In this document: in pieces, positions 7,196 to 16,558 of the stretch
Layout: each line of letters begins with the position of its first letter
How positions within the stretch are numbered: position 1 is the stretch's first letter
From: Laspinema palackyanum D2a
GTDB lineage: Bacteria; Cyanobacteriota; Cyanobacteriia; Cyanobacteriales; Laspinemataceae
Length of the DNA stretch: 64,000 nt
Reading direction: 5' to 3'
NCBI GenBank assembly: GCA_025370845.1
Contig: JAMXFF010000010.1
Span: forward strand, 94,527-158,526
The notes under the pieces: model-generated
The model's database searches: none
Told to the model about the DNA's origin: nothing
What the model saw: only the letters and a program-made list of their open reading frames with translations
Translations under genes and position numbers: made by a program

Positions 7196-8890
7196 CTATT
7201 TTTCCTCGATAAAACTCATCAAATCCCGTACTTCCATCTCCATAATATGTTCTAACTTCAGCAACCTCTCCATTGTAACCTGTGGCGACTCATAAAACGC
7301 CTCATCCTGTTCAATCTGACGATAACGACTCGCAGAAAGGTCGTATTTATTGCTTTTCACCTGTGCCTTGGTCACCCAAAACTGACGATTTAATTGGTTA
7401 ATTTCCGCCTGCAACGGTTCCATCTGTTCATGCAGTTGATTCAACAGAGTTTGATCCGTTTCCAAAGCGAAGCGACTCGATTCATCATCGGCGGGTGAAA
7501 TTGCATTTTCAAACGTCAACCGATTCACCTCTTTCAACAGCTTCAACCGTTCCGCCTTCAAGGGTGCAATCTCTGCCTTTAATTCTGCCAAACGCTGCTC
7601 TTTTTTAGCCGTAACCTCCTCATCAAATCGAGTTTTCCAACAGTTCAAAATATCCGGGATATCATTTTCTGCCACAGGTTGCCGCTTATCATCCAGGGAA
7701 AACCCATCATGCTCCATATTGTAAAACCAAATCCGGTCAGTGGTTCCCCCACGAGTGAACAACAACACCGCCGTCGAAACCCCCGCATACGGTTTAAACA
7801 CCCCGGAAGGCATCGACACCACCCCATCGAGGCGATTCTCTTCGATAATCTTCTTGCGAATTTCCTGGTGTTGGTTACTCGAACCAAACAGCACCCCATC
7901 CGGTACAATGACGGCACAGCGTCCCCCCATATCCAACACCCGCAAAATTAAGTGCAAAAATAGCAATTCTGTTTTCTTGCACTTAGTTGGCAAAGTGGGG
8001 TTAATATCCGACTCATCCATCTTCCCCTTAAACGGGGGATTCATCAACACTACATCTAAACTTTTCTCATCTTGAAACCCCTTAGAAAGGGTATCCTGAT
8101 AGAAAAATCGCGGGTGCTTAATACCATGTAGCATCAGGTTCATGGAACCAATCCGCAACATCGTCATCCCGGCATCGTTATCGTAAGCAGTAAACGCCTC
8201 GGTTTGTAAAAATTCCCGTTCTTCATCCCTGAGTAAATCGCCAATCAACTGCGGGTTTCCCCCTTCATCGGGTTCGCTATGCTGCTGTAAAATGTACTCA
8301 AAAGCATTTACCAAAAACCCGCAAGTTCCCGCCGCTAAATCCCCAATTCTATCTTGAGGTTTGGGGTCAATCATCTGCACCATCATTTTAATAATATGGC
8401 GAGGGGTGCGAAACTGTCCGTTACGTCCAGCAGCGTTTAATTTACTCAGCAAATACTCATACAAATCTCCCTGAACATCCTGGTTTTGTTCGGAAATTTT
8501 CAGCGCATCAATCAGATTACACACTTCGATGAGCGTCCCCGCTTTGCTGATTTTAAATTCCGCATTCTGCATATATCGCTCAAAAGAACTCCCCTCAGTT
8601 CCCGCAGTTCGCAACCAAGGAAAAACTTTATCTCGAACGTGCTTAAGCGCCTGGTCTGCTTTAAAATTAATCCAATGCGACCAACGCAATTCTGAGTCAA
8701 TCTGCGGGGTAAATTCTTTTTTACGCAGCTTTGCCTGTTTCTCTCGTTTATTCTCTGCATCATCCAGACGTTTGAGAAATAGGAGATAAGAGAATTGTTC
8801 AATAGAATCCATCGGGTTAGACAGTCCCGACGACCATAATCTATCCCAAATGGTATCAACTTTCGATTTCAGTTCTGGATCGGTTAGCAT
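7196..8890 (-). CDS. hsdM: Type I restriction-modification DNA methyltransferase HsdM
   Basis: A 564-residue N6-adenine methyltransferase. HsdM2HsdS protects the host DNA, and with HsdR forms the restriction complex. The N-terminal helical domain (MLTDPELKSKVDTIWDRLWS) is present. The SAM-binding motif I reads DLAAGTCGFL at about residue 184 and catalytic motif IV reads NPPF at about residue 284. The motif I Cys is a small departure from the usual GTGG. The frame extends 23 codons further upstream (8959), but that part overlaps the preceding gene; ATG 8890 gives the conserved HsdM start and leaves a 4-base gap. A C-terminal coiled-coil-like region (about 430-520) probably contacts HsdS. Confidence 0.92.
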   Translation of the reverse strand: MLTDPELKSKVDTIWDRLWSSGLSNPMDSIEQFSYLLFLKRLDDAENKREKQAKLRKKEFTPQIDSELRWSHWINFKADQALKHVRDKVFPWLRTAGTEGSSFERYMQNAEFKISKAGTLIEVCNLIDALKISEQNQDVQGDLYEYLLSKLNAAGRNGQFRTPRHIIKMMVQMIDPKPQDRIGDLAAGTCGFLVNAFEYILQQHSEPDEGGNPQLIGDLLRDEEREFLQTEAFTAYDNDAGMTMLRIGSMNLMLHGIKHPRFFYQDTLSKGFQDEKSLDVVLMNPPFKGKMDESDINPTLPTKCKKTELLFLHLILRVLDMGGRCAVIVPDGVLFGSSNQHQEIRKKIIEENRLDGVVSMPSGVFKPYAGVSTAVLLFTRGGTTDRIWFYNMEHDGFSLDDKRQPVAENDIPDILNCWKTRFDEEVTAKKEQRLAELKAEIAPLKAERLKLLKEVNRLTFENAISPADDESSRFALETDQTLLNQLHEQMEPLQAEINQLNRQFWVTKAQVKSNKYDLSASRYRQIEQDEAFYESPQVTMERLLKLEHIMEMEVRDLMSFIEEK

Positions 8891-8894
8891 TTTG

Positions 8895-9293
8895 TTAACT
8901 GACTTGGTTTTGTTGCTGTTTCTGCTGTAAAAATTCCGCAAAGTCGCGAACTTCAGCAACTAAATCATCCGATAAATTATCTAACACGGCTGTTAAATGT
9001 TCACGAACTCCCATCGCTTCACGAGCAGGAATTGTTAAAACTAATTGATGCGGATAAACGGTTTCTACCCCGATTGTCTCCATAAATGATTCAGCTTCAT
9101 CCTGAGTCGCTGAGACAAAATTACCATTCTCATCGTACTTAACCCAACCCCCAAACAATTCGACAATATACGCCTTTCCCTCTCCCAGAACTTCCACAAT
9201 TGTGCCGACGGTTTCCACCTGTGCCACTCCCCCATCGTTTAATGAAATGGCTTCAGTGAGCTTAACCCCATCAAATAGCTGAAATTGAGCCAT
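8895..9293 (-). CDS. DUF4926-domain small protein, partner of the upstream DUF6883 gene
   Basis: A 132-residue acidic protein. Residues about 8-65 (VKLTEAISLNDGGVAQVETV then GTIVEVLGEGKAYIVEL) resemble DUF4926, a small SH3-like beta barrel. The tail (LSDDLVAEVRDFAEFLQQKQ) resembles the helical VapB/DUF2281-type antitoxin tail. It overlaps the upstream DUF6883 gene by one base (TAATG) and ends 4 bases before hsdM. The coupled, small two-gene layout inside a restriction operon suggests a toxin-antitoxin-like module with this protein as the antidote, but function is unproven. Confidence 0.6.
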   Translation of the reverse strand: MAQFQLFDGVKLTEAISLNDGGVAQVETVGTIVEVLGEGKAYIVELFGGWVKYDENGNFVSATQDEAESFMETIGVETVYPHQLVLTIPAREAMGVREHLTAVLDNLSDDLVAEVRDFAEFLQQKQQQNQVS

Positions 9294-9634
9294 TACAATC
9301 CTCCTAATCTATCTGGTACTGCTGTGACAAACCTAGCAACATCTTCATCAAATAGCACAATCCAAATTGTTCTAATGCGTCGAGAGAGCCCAGAAACGCC
9401 TGTAACTTGGATATAAGCCCGATAAAGCTCACCCTGTTCGTTCTGACTCTGAGGTTGCAGTATCTCTAAGGATACCTCAGCTAAAATTGTCTCTCGAATT
9501 GCCTCCGGTGACTCAAACCCCATCACATCCCGCCAGAATTTCCGCTTATCTCCTCCTTGTCCTGGTTCAGTGGCGCGATTGAAGAGATATTCTGCTTTAG
9601 CGATGGGAAACTCGAAGCGCTTAGGTGAAGCCAT
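9293..9634 (-). CDS. DUF6883-domain small protein, possible toxin component
   Basis: A 113-residue protein that resembles DUF6883 (from memory): KAEYLFNRATEPGQGGDKRK in the first half, AIRETILAEVSLEI in the middle and the conserved ending IRTIWIVLFDEDVARFVTAV. I see no catalytic motif of a known nuclease or transferase. It starts 35 bases after hsdR and is translationally coupled to the DUF4926 gene (TAATG overlap). DUF6883 genes are often next to DUF4926 genes, which fits a two-component toxin-antitoxin or modifier pair. Alternative: an accessory subunit of the restriction complex. Confidence 0.6.
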   Translation of the reverse strand: MASPKRFEFPIAKAEYLFNRATEPGQGGDKRKFWRDVMGFESPEAIRETILAEVSLEILQPQSQNEQGELYRAYIQVTGVSGLSRRIRTIWIVLFDEDVARFVTAVPDRLGGL

Positions 9635-9669
9635 TTTTGATATTTTGCTGTATTATCAATAATTAGTTA

Positions 9670-12405
9670 TTAAGCTGCCAACTGCTCCGTAAACTGAATT
9701 AACTCATCTACTTGTTCCTCAGTAAACCATCTTTCTACCGCATTTTCCCCGAATCGATCTAATGGTTCCTCATACAAATCTGCTACCTCCAAACGGCTCT
9801 TTTTGATAAACACATTTTCCACCGCCCTTAAAAAGCGAATTTGATTGGCATTAAACTGACGTTGAGCAATAAACTCCTCAAAATTCCGCTTGACGATTTC
9901 CTGATAATCTGGTAATCCTTCAATCTCCAACAACTCTCTCAAAAATGCCAAGAAACTCTCAACTTTCAAATTAAACGCCTTGCGAATATTCGACTCAGAT
10001 AACTGGAGATTTCTCCCTTCCAATTCTTGCCGTAAAGTCCTCTCTAACGCCACCAGTTGCAAGTCTGTCACCGCTTCCCCGTTGCGAATGGCGGCAATTG
10101 TCGGATGAGTTTCCACAATTTCCGACACCTTCCCCTCAACGCGCTGACGGTATTCCTCAATATAAACCTGTTCTCCCCCTTCTCCTAAAGTAATATACCC
10201 GCTAACGGCAATGCGATCGCGCAAATCAATCTCCACAAAGGAATTCGGACGCGATCGCCGATTCTTCATCTGACTCGCCAAATCTGCAATAATACGGTTT
10301 AACTGTTCCGGTGTCGCCGTTCTTAGCTTAGAGGACAAACACAGATCCATCGAACCTCGACGCTGGGAATCTTGATAGACAAAATCCGGTAGATAACTGA
10401 CATCTTCGGCGATCGCTTCCACCGTCCCTGCTTTAACTTCACCCGTGACAACTTCCAACTTCAACCGTTCCACCTTATTCGTAAACGTCGCCGCCGCCAC
10501 ATCAACCCCCGCCACAAACCGGAGTAATGGCGCAACCTGAGTTCGGAGAAAATCGATTTTAACCCGAGTCAGATACCGCCAGAAGCTATCCTCCCAAGCT
10601 TGCTCAACTTGGGAATAAACCTGCTGTACGCTAAAAGCATCTAGGGGAATCTGTCCAATCTGGTGGCGCAAATCTCGAATGACCTGCTGACACTCTACCG
10701 ATTCTTGATTATCCAGGTAAAACGCTAACAATTTCAAGCGGGTGTTACAAATTTTTACAGTAACGGGTAAGTTTTGGGCAACCGTTTCCTCACTGGGGTC
10801 TTTGTCAAACTCGTTTTCCCAAAAATCGATAATCAAAAACTCATTCTTATACCCATTCGGAAGACGATGAAAATACCGACAGGTTTGATGACTCCGCGTT
10901 CCCCGTCCAATCATCTGCTGCATTTTGATAATGGAATGCACGGGTTTCATAAATACCAAATTAACAATTTCTGGCACATCTATCCCCGTATCTAACAAAT
11001 CCACCGAAATCGCAATCCGGGGCATTTCCTCCTTTTTAAAACGGTCAATTAAATCGTTAGTCCGTTCCATTTTGGAGGTAATTACCTGCACCATATCGGG
11101 ATACTGGGGATACATTTCCTCAAACACTTCCGCCAACCGCAAGGCATGAGCTTGAGATACAGCAAATACAATCGTTTTACCCGGATACTGCCCAGATTCA
11201 TCCTTGTAGCAAACCTCCATAATTTCCTCCCACTGTCGCCGCAATGTATCGCGATTGCTGACAGTCCGTTCTAATTCAGTCCCCTCGAAATCAATATCAT
11301 CTGGATCTAAACCTTGCTGAATTAAAGTATTGCGTTCTTCCTCAGAAAGATTAGCACCGCGAATTCCTTCCCGTTGAAAATGGGTTTTTGCTTGATAAAG
11401 ACTGTAATCAACCAGATAGCCTTCCCGAACCGCATCCCGATAGGGGTAACTAAACGTAGGAATATTATCAAAGCAGCGGAACACCTGAAAAGTATTGCGT
11501 TCAATAAAATCTGCGGGGGTGGCTGTCAATCCAATAATTCGCCCATCGAAATATTCTACGAGTTCTCCAAACTGGTTATAGATCGAGCGGTGACACTCAT
11601 CAAAAATCACCAAATCAAAGAAGCCAGGAGTAAACTTTTTATGACATTTAATTAAAGTTTGTAGCGTTCCTACATACAGCCGCTTACTGTAATCAACATT
11701 GTAAGTCCGAATGCGATCGCGGGGTTCACTGGGCAAATAAACCTTAAAATTCTCGTCTAGCGCCTGCTTCACCAAAGCATCTCGATCCGCCACAAACAGC
11801 ACCGTTCGCGCTTGATTTGCTTTCAAAAATAATTCTATCAACGCCATAATGGTGCGCGTTTTTCCCGTACCTGTCGCCATCACGACTAGCGCCCGTCGAT
11901 GTCCATCATCAAACCGTTCACTGACTCGTTGAATCGCTTCTTGTTGATAGGTCCGGTTGGCGATCGCTAAATTAACCCTTAATTGTTGTAGGGGTATTTT
12001 GTTCTGACGGATATAGAGCAAATTTTGTAAGTCTCGCAGGGAAAAGAAACCCGCTATCTGACGCTTCTGTTCAATCCCTACATCCCAGAAGAACGTCCTA
12101 TCCCCATTACTCATAAAAGCAAAGGGGCGAAAACTTTGGTGCTTCTCAATCTCCGTAACGTAATGCCTGACCTGCTGTTCTGCTACCCTGGGATCGCGGC
12201 TTTGTCGCTTCGCCTCTACAACTGCGATCGCTTCGCCGTTCGGCTGATACAGACAATAGTCCGTAACTCCGTTCCAAGGTGCTGCATCGTAACCATCCAC
12301 CGGAATCTCTATCCCCACCTGGTTTGGATCTTCGAGATTCCATCCCGCTGTCTGTAGGGCTCTATCAATGAATTCTTTTCGGGTGTTCGCTTCGTTACGA
12401 GACAT
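9670..12405 (-). CDS. hsdR: Type I restriction endonuclease subunit HsdR
   Basis: A 911-residue motor and nuclease subunit that translocates unmodified DNA and cuts it. The PD-(D/E)xK nuclease site is visible as VTDY (Asp49) and VVEAK (Glu64, Lys66). Helicase motif I MATGTGKTRT is near residue 175, motif II DECH near 267 and motif VI QMIGRGTRS near 500. The C-terminal third matches the EcoEI-type HsdR C-terminal domain. The frame extends to 12429, but ATG 12405 gives the conserved start MSRNEANTRKEFID. First gene of the minus-strand operon; all motifs are intact, so it should be active. Confidence 0.92.
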   Translation of the reverse strand: MSRNEANTRKEFIDRALQTAGWNLEDPNQVGIEIPVDGYDAAPWNGVTDYCLYQPNGEAIAVVEAKRQSRDPRVAEQQVRHYVTEIEKHQSFRPFAFMSNGDRTFFWDVGIEQKRQIAGFFSLRDLQNLLYIRQNKIPLQQLRVNLAIANRTYQQEAIQRVSERFDDGHRRALVVMATGTGKTRTIMALIELFLKANQARTVLFVADRDALVKQALDENFKVYLPSEPRDRIRTYNVDYSKRLYVGTLQTLIKCHKKFTPGFFDLVIFDECHRSIYNQFGELVEYFDGRIIGLTATPADFIERNTFQVFRCFDNIPTFSYPYRDAVREGYLVDYSLYQAKTHFQREGIRGANLSEEERNTLIQQGLDPDDIDFEGTELERTVSNRDTLRRQWEEIMEVCYKDESGQYPGKTIVFAVSQAHALRLAEVFEEMYPQYPDMVQVITSKMERTNDLIDRFKKEEMPRIAISVDLLDTGIDVPEIVNLVFMKPVHSIIKMQQMIGRGTRSHQTCRYFHRLPNGYKNEFLIIDFWENEFDKDPSEETVAQNLPVTVKICNTRLKLLAFYLDNQESVECQQVIRDLRHQIGQIPLDAFSVQQVYSQVEQAWEDSFWRYLTRVKIDFLRTQVAPLLRFVAGVDVAAATFTNKVERLKLEVVTGEVKAGTVEAIAEDVSYLPDFVYQDSQRRGSMDLCLSSKLRTATPEQLNRIIADLASQMKNRRSRPNSFVEIDLRDRIAVSGYITLGEGGEQVYIEEYRQRVEGKVSEIVETHPTIAAIRNGEAVTDLQLVALERTLRQELEGRNLQLSESNIRKAFNLKVESFLAFLRELLEIEGLPDYQEIVKRNFEEFIAQRQFNANQIRFLRAVENVFIKKSRLEVADLYEEPLDRFGENAVERWFTEEQVDELIQFTEQLAA

Positions 12406-12413
12406 TACGATAA

Positions 12414-12536
12414 TTAGTTGCTGGCCCAATTTAGAGATCCGGCGCGATCGCTCCCGTCCTCTACTTTACCCGACAACAGGTCATAAACTTCATCCAACGG
12501 ATGTCCTGGGGTCACCCACACCAAAGTTGGGTCCAT
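12414..12536 (-). pseudogene. Possible C-terminal remnant of a helicase gene
   Basis: A short minus-strand frame reads DPTLVWVTPGHPLDEVYDLL and stops at 12414, overlapping nothing. The phrase VTPGHPL followed by a helix resembles a segment near the end of large Snf2/DEAD helicases in defence islands (from memory). About 40 codons, no motifs, no start context. It lies between hsdR and the right 79-bp repeat, mirroring the DUF499-like scrap at the other end of the island. Confidence 0.25.
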
Positions 12537-12609
12537 CTTTGAGCAATTCTCGATCGCAAGCAATCCGTACCCATTATCCCATAGCTGAGGCGATCGCTAG
12601 ACCCACTGA

Positions 12610-12688
12610 GCATCAGGCGAATTCTTACAAAAACATATCAAACCGTCGGAATGGCCCAAATCCAGATAAAATAGGGTTACTGTACTCT
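12610..12688. repeat. Right copy of the 79-bp direct repeat (doc tail and purL leader)
   Basis: Matches 4413-4491 with 6 differences. The first half still reads as the end of doc (GEFLQKHIKP), but the stop codon TAG has become TCG, as expected for sequence no longer under selection as a gene. The second half (CCAGATAAAATAGGGTTACT) ends 18 bases before the purL ATG and may contain its promoter. Confidence 0.85.
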
Positions 12689-12706
12689 GGTGCAACGCCC
12701 TAATCC

Positions 12707-15700
12707 ATGTCTGCAATCTCAAACGCCCCCTTTTCTCCGGAAGAAATCGCTGCCGAAAGTCTGAAACCGGCAGAATATGAAGAAATCGTCAAACGGCTAG
12801 GACGCCATCCCAATAAAGCAGAATTGGGAATGTTTGGCGTAATGTGGTCCGAACACTGTTGTTATAAGAACTCCCGTCCCCTGCTGAAACAGTTTCCCAC
12901 CACCGGCGATCGCATCCTAGTCGGTCCTGGAGAAAATGCTGGGGTGATAGACTGCGGAGACGGATTGCGCCTTGCCTTCAAAATCGAATCCCACAATCAC
13001 CCCTCGGCGATCGAACCCTTCCAAGGTGCAGCCACCGGGGTTGGCGGCATCCTCCGAGATATCTTTACAATGGGTGCACGTCCCATCGCCCTTCTCAACT
13101 CCCTCCGCTTCGGCAATATTGAAGACTCCCGCACTCGCCGCATCTTCACCGGCGTTGTAGAAGGAATCAGTCATTATGGGAACTGCTTAATTCCCAGCGA
13201 AACCCTAATCTGGCGGGACCAAAATGGAGTTCATTTCGATACCATCGGCAACTTTGTCGAATCCCATTTACCCCCAAATCAAACCACCGCCGAACTCGAT
13301 CCAACCGCTGGCATTGAAACCCTCTCTCTGGACCCGGATACCCAGCAGAGTTGCTGGCAACCCATTCGCCGCGTCTTCAAACGACGCGCCGCCACCTTAA
13401 TTACCATCGGCACCGCATTGGGTCGGACCCTAACCATGACCCCGGATCATCCGATGTGCATTTTAGAAGAGGGAGTCTGGCAGACCCGCAATGCCGATAG
13501 CTTAAAGCAGGGGGATCTTCTTCCCATACTGATTAATATGCCCTCCCCACAGACAAAATCCACTGGGGAAGTTCCTGCATTGGATCTGGTGGATGCTTTA
13601 GACGATCGCTATCTCGGAAATCAAGACGTTTACGTTGATCTCCCTCCAGAGTGGCAGATTTCAACTGAAATCCGTGATGCCTTGCTTTCCATCGAACCTT
13701 CCCCCGCCAATCGGCATCGATATCTCAGCAAAGGCATATTACCCCTGCCCTATTTTCTCAAATTAGAAACCCTCCTCGACGTATCGCGCAGTAGCATCCG
13801 CCTCTATCGGCGCAGCGGCAAAGCTAACTATATGAATGCCATCATTCAGCCGGATGAAACATTCGCCCGCTTACTCGGCTACTACCTCTCGGAAGGCTGC
13901 GTTTCTGAAAATGGCAATACCTATAAAATAATTTTCACCTTTGGTCTCCATGAAAGCGAATACGTTCATGACGTCATGGATGGACTCAAAACCCTCGGAC
14001 TGCGCCCCTGCGTCGAAACCCGTGAGTCTACGATCGCCGTTTATGCCACATCCTGGCTATTGGGTTATCTCTTAAAAGAAGTATGGCAATGTGGCAGTGA
14101 CGCCAGTCATAAAGCCTTACCCGATTTTATCTTCCAATGGCCTCGTTCTTTACAGCGTGAAGCCCTCAAAGGTTTGTTACGCGGCGACGGTTCTTTAACC
14201 ACCAAAACTCATGGCAATCATGCCAAAATTAGCTTTGCCACGACCAGCCATAAACTGTTCGAGCAAGTGACTTTGCTGATGCAGAGCTTTGGAGCTATTC
14301 CGCTAATCTATCAACAATCTGCCAAAGAAACCAGTATCCAAGGCCGCATCTATCAGCGGAAAGCCTTATGGCAAATGGAAGTTAGCAATGTCTACGGACT
14401 CACCGCATTAGCTGATGTTTTTGGAGAAGAACGCAACGCCGAATTAGCAACAGCCTTGGACCGTTATAACGGGACAAAATATTCATTCCCCCGTTATTCC
14501 ATCTCCAATGAACTCGCATTTGTCAAAATTAAGAGCATTGAAACGAATGCCGTTGAAGAATGCGATGTCTACGATATTGAAGTGGACAACACTCATCTGT
14601 TTGTCACCACCTCCGGCATTGTCACCCATAACTGTGTTGGAGTCCCCACCGTAGGCGGTGAAGTGTACTTCGATCGCGCTTATACCGGCAATCCCCTCGT
14701 CAATGTCATGGCATTAGGGATTATGGAAACCCCCGAAATTGTCAAATCTGGTGCTTCCGGTGTCGGTAACCCCGTCCTCTATGTTGGTTCTACCACCGGC
14801 AGAGATGGCATGGGAGGGGCAAGTTTCGCCAGTGCAGAACTTACCGATAAATCCGCAGACGATCGCCCTGCGGTTCAAGTGGGCGACCCCTTCTTAGAAA
14901 AATCCCTAATTGAAGCCTGTTTAGAAGCCTTCAACACCGGCGCAGTGGTTGCCGCCCAGGATATGGGTGCTGCGGGAATTACCTGTTCCACCTCGGAAAT
15001 GGCAGCCAAAGGCAACCTCGGCATTGAACTGGATTTAGACTTAATCCCTGTCCGAGAAACGGGCATGGTGCCCTACGAGTTCCTCCTCTCCGAATCCCAG
15101 GAACGGATGCTGTTTGTGGCACACAAGGGACGGGAACAAGAACTGATTGATATTTTCCATCGTTGGGGACTCCAGGCAGTAATTGCCGGGACGGTGATTG
15201 CTGAACCGATTGTGCGGATTCTCCATCAAGGGGGAGTTGCCGCAGAAATCCCCTGCCGCGCTTTAGCGGAAGATACCCCCATTTACGATCGCCAGTTGAT
15301 GGCAGAACCCCCAGAATATGCCCAAAAAGCATGGCAATGGACTCCGGATAATCTCCCCCCTTGCACCGCTGAAGGCATCGAAATCCAAGGCAAATCCCAG
15401 AGTTGGACTGAGATTTTACTGCAACTGTTAGATACCCCCACCATTGCCTCCAAGCGATGGGTATATCGCCAATATGATCATCAGGTGCAGAATAATACCG
15501 TCTTGTTGCCTGGTGGTGGAGATGCCGCAGTCGTCCGATTACGCCCTCAAGCACCCCTCTCCTCCAGTCCCGCCACCCATCGCGGGGTTGCTGCTACGGT
15601 AGATTGCAATTCTCGGTATGTGTATCTGGACCCCTACGAAGGGGCCAAGGCAGTGGTAGCAGAAGCCGCCCGCAATTTAAGCTGTGTAGGGGCCGAACCC

Positions 15701-16525
15701 ATTGCGGTGACGGATAATCTCAATTTCGGCAGTCCCGAAAAACCCATCGGCTATTGGCAGTTAGCATCGGCTTGTCAAGGCATTTCTGAGGCTTGTAGCG
15801 AGTTTGCGACTCCGGTTACCGGGGGGAATGTCTCTCTGTACAATGAAACCCTCGATGCCAAGGGGGAACCGACACCAATTTATCCCACCCCAGTGATTGG
15901 CATGGTGGGGTTGATTCCCGATATTACCCAAGTGTGTGGACAAGGGTGGCGCAATCCTGGGGATGTGATTTATCTGTTGGGATTGCCAATTACTGCAAGA
16001 ACCCCCAATGTTTCTTTAGGCGGTTCGGAATATTTAGCCGCCATTCACGAAACTGTTGCCGGAAAACCGCCAGTAGTGGATTATCAGTTGGAACGACAAG
16101 TCCAAGCCGCCTGTCGGAAAGGGATTCGCCAAGGGTGGATACAATCGGCCCACGATTCGGCAGAGGGCGGCTTAATGGTGGCTTTGGCTGAATCTTGTAT
16201 TGGTGGCAATTTAGGGACGAAAATTACCTTAAATGCTGATGCAGCAGCCGTCTCGCGCTGGGATGAAATCCTATTTGCCGAAGGGGGTGCGCGGATTGTA
16301 GTCTCGGTATCTCCAGAACAGGTGGAAAACTGGGAATCTTATTTACAACAGGACTTGGAAGGAAGTTGGCAGAAAATTGGGGAAGTATCGGAAATCCAGA
16401 CGGGTTTAATCGTTAATTCCGATGTTAACCTTCCCTTAATTGACGTTAGTATGGCAGATATGCGCGATCGCTGGTCGAATGCCATCGAACGTCGCCTATC
16501 TGCATCCCCAAACCTTCCCGGTTGA
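12707..16525 (+). CDS. purL: Phosphoribosylformylglycinamidine synthase PurL containing an intein
   Basis: A 1272-residue precursor. The mature enzyme, about 789 residues after splicing, makes FGAM from FGAR, ATP and ammonia supplied by PurQ (with PurS), step 4 of purine synthesis. N-extein is residues 1-159 ([38 protein letters not shown]). The intein is residues 160-642. The C-extein starts [17 protein letters not shown] and continues with the second FGAM-synthase half, with the typical [12 protein letters not shown] loop. The junction restores the conserved GNC(V/I)GVPTVGGEV sequence exactly. purF follows 33 bases later. The start at 12707 lacks a clear Shine-Dalgarno sequence. Confidence 0.95.
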   Translation: MSAISNAPFSPEEIAAESLKPAEYEEIVKRLGRHPNKAELGMFGVMWSEHCCYKNSRPLLKQFPTTGDRILVGPGENAGVIDCGDGLRLAFKIESHNHPSAIEPFQGAATGVGGILRDIFTMGARPIALLNSLRFGNIEDSRTRRIFTGVVEGISHYGNCLIPSETLIWRDQNGVHFDTIGNFVESHLPPNQTTAELDPTAGIETLSLDPDTQQSCWQPIRRVFKRRAATLITIGTALGRTLTMTPDHPMCILEEGVWQTRNADSLKQGDLLPILINMPSPQTKSTGEVPALDLVDALDDRYLGNQDVYVDLPPEWQISTEIRDALLSIEPSPANRHRYLSKGILPLPYFLKLETLLDVSRSSIRLYRRSGKANYMNAIIQPDETFARLLGYYLSEGCVSENGNTYKIIFTFGLHESEYVHDVMDGLKTLGLRPCVETRESTIAVYATSWLLGYLLKEVWQCGSDASHKALPDFIFQWPRSLQREALKGLLRGDGSLTTKTHGNHAKISFATTSHKLFEQVTLLMQSFGAIPLIYQQSAKETSIQGRIYQRKALWQMEVSNVYGLTALADVFGEERNAELATALDRYNGTKYSFPRYSISNELAFVKIKSIETNAVEECDVYDIEVDNTHLFVTTSGIVTHNCVGVPTVGGEVYFDRAYTGNPLVNVMALGIMETPEIVKSGASGVGNPVLYVGSTTGRDGMGGASFASAELTDKSADDRPAVQVGDPFLEKSLIEACLEAFNTGAVVAAQDMGAAGITCSTSEMAAKGNLGIELDLDLIPVRETGMVPYEFLLSESQERMLFVAHKGREQELIDIFHRWGLQAVIAGTVIAEPIVRILHQGGVAAEIPCRALAEDTPIYDRQLMAEPPEYAQKAWQWTPDNLPPCTAEGIEIQGKSQSWTEILLQLLDTPTIASKRWVYRQYDHQVQNNTVLLPGGGDAAVVRLRPQAPLSSSPATHRGVAATVDCNSRYVYLDPYEGAKAVVAEAARNLSCVGAEPIAVTDNLNFGSPEKPIGYWQLASACQGISEACSEFATPVTGGNVSLYNETLDAKGEPTPIYPTPVIGMVGLIPDITQVCGQGWRNPGDVIYLLGLPITARTPNVSLGGSEYLAAIHETVAGKPPVVDYQLERQVQAACRKGIRQGWIQSAHDSAEGGLMVALAESCIGGNLGTKITLNADAAAVSRWDEILFAEGGARIVVSVSPEQVENWESYLQQDLEGSWQKIGEVSEIQTGLIVNSDVNLPLIDVSMADMRDRWSNAIERRLSASPNLPG
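13184..14632 (+). other. Intein with LAGLIDADG homing endonuclease domain inside PurL
   Basis: 483 residues (160-642 of the precursor) that splice out of PurL. Block A starts at Cys160 (CLIPSETLI). Block B has TMTPDHPM with the conserved His at about 248. The homing endonuclease is of the dodecapeptide type: [10 protein letters not shown] at about 389 and [11 protein letters not shown] at about 487, both with an acidic residue at the catalytic position (Glu and Asp). Block F/G is [20 protein letters not shown] followed by the terminal His-Asn; the +1 residue is Cys643. All splicing residues are present, so it should be an active class 1 intein. The nuclease also looks intact, so the element may still be mobile. 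Confidence 0.95.
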
Positions 16526-16558
16526 TCTACTACCCCAAACAGGAGCGAAGCCGTAAGC

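Noticed and set aside
7679..8075. Plus-strand frames of 90-111 codons opposite hsdM
   Set aside because: They are antisense shadows of a clearly conserved methyltransferase gene.
12368..12703. 111-codon plus-strand frame before purL
   Set aside because: It runs antisense through the hsdR start, across the spacer and the 79-bp repeat, has no recognisable content and would overlap the start of hsdR and its control region.
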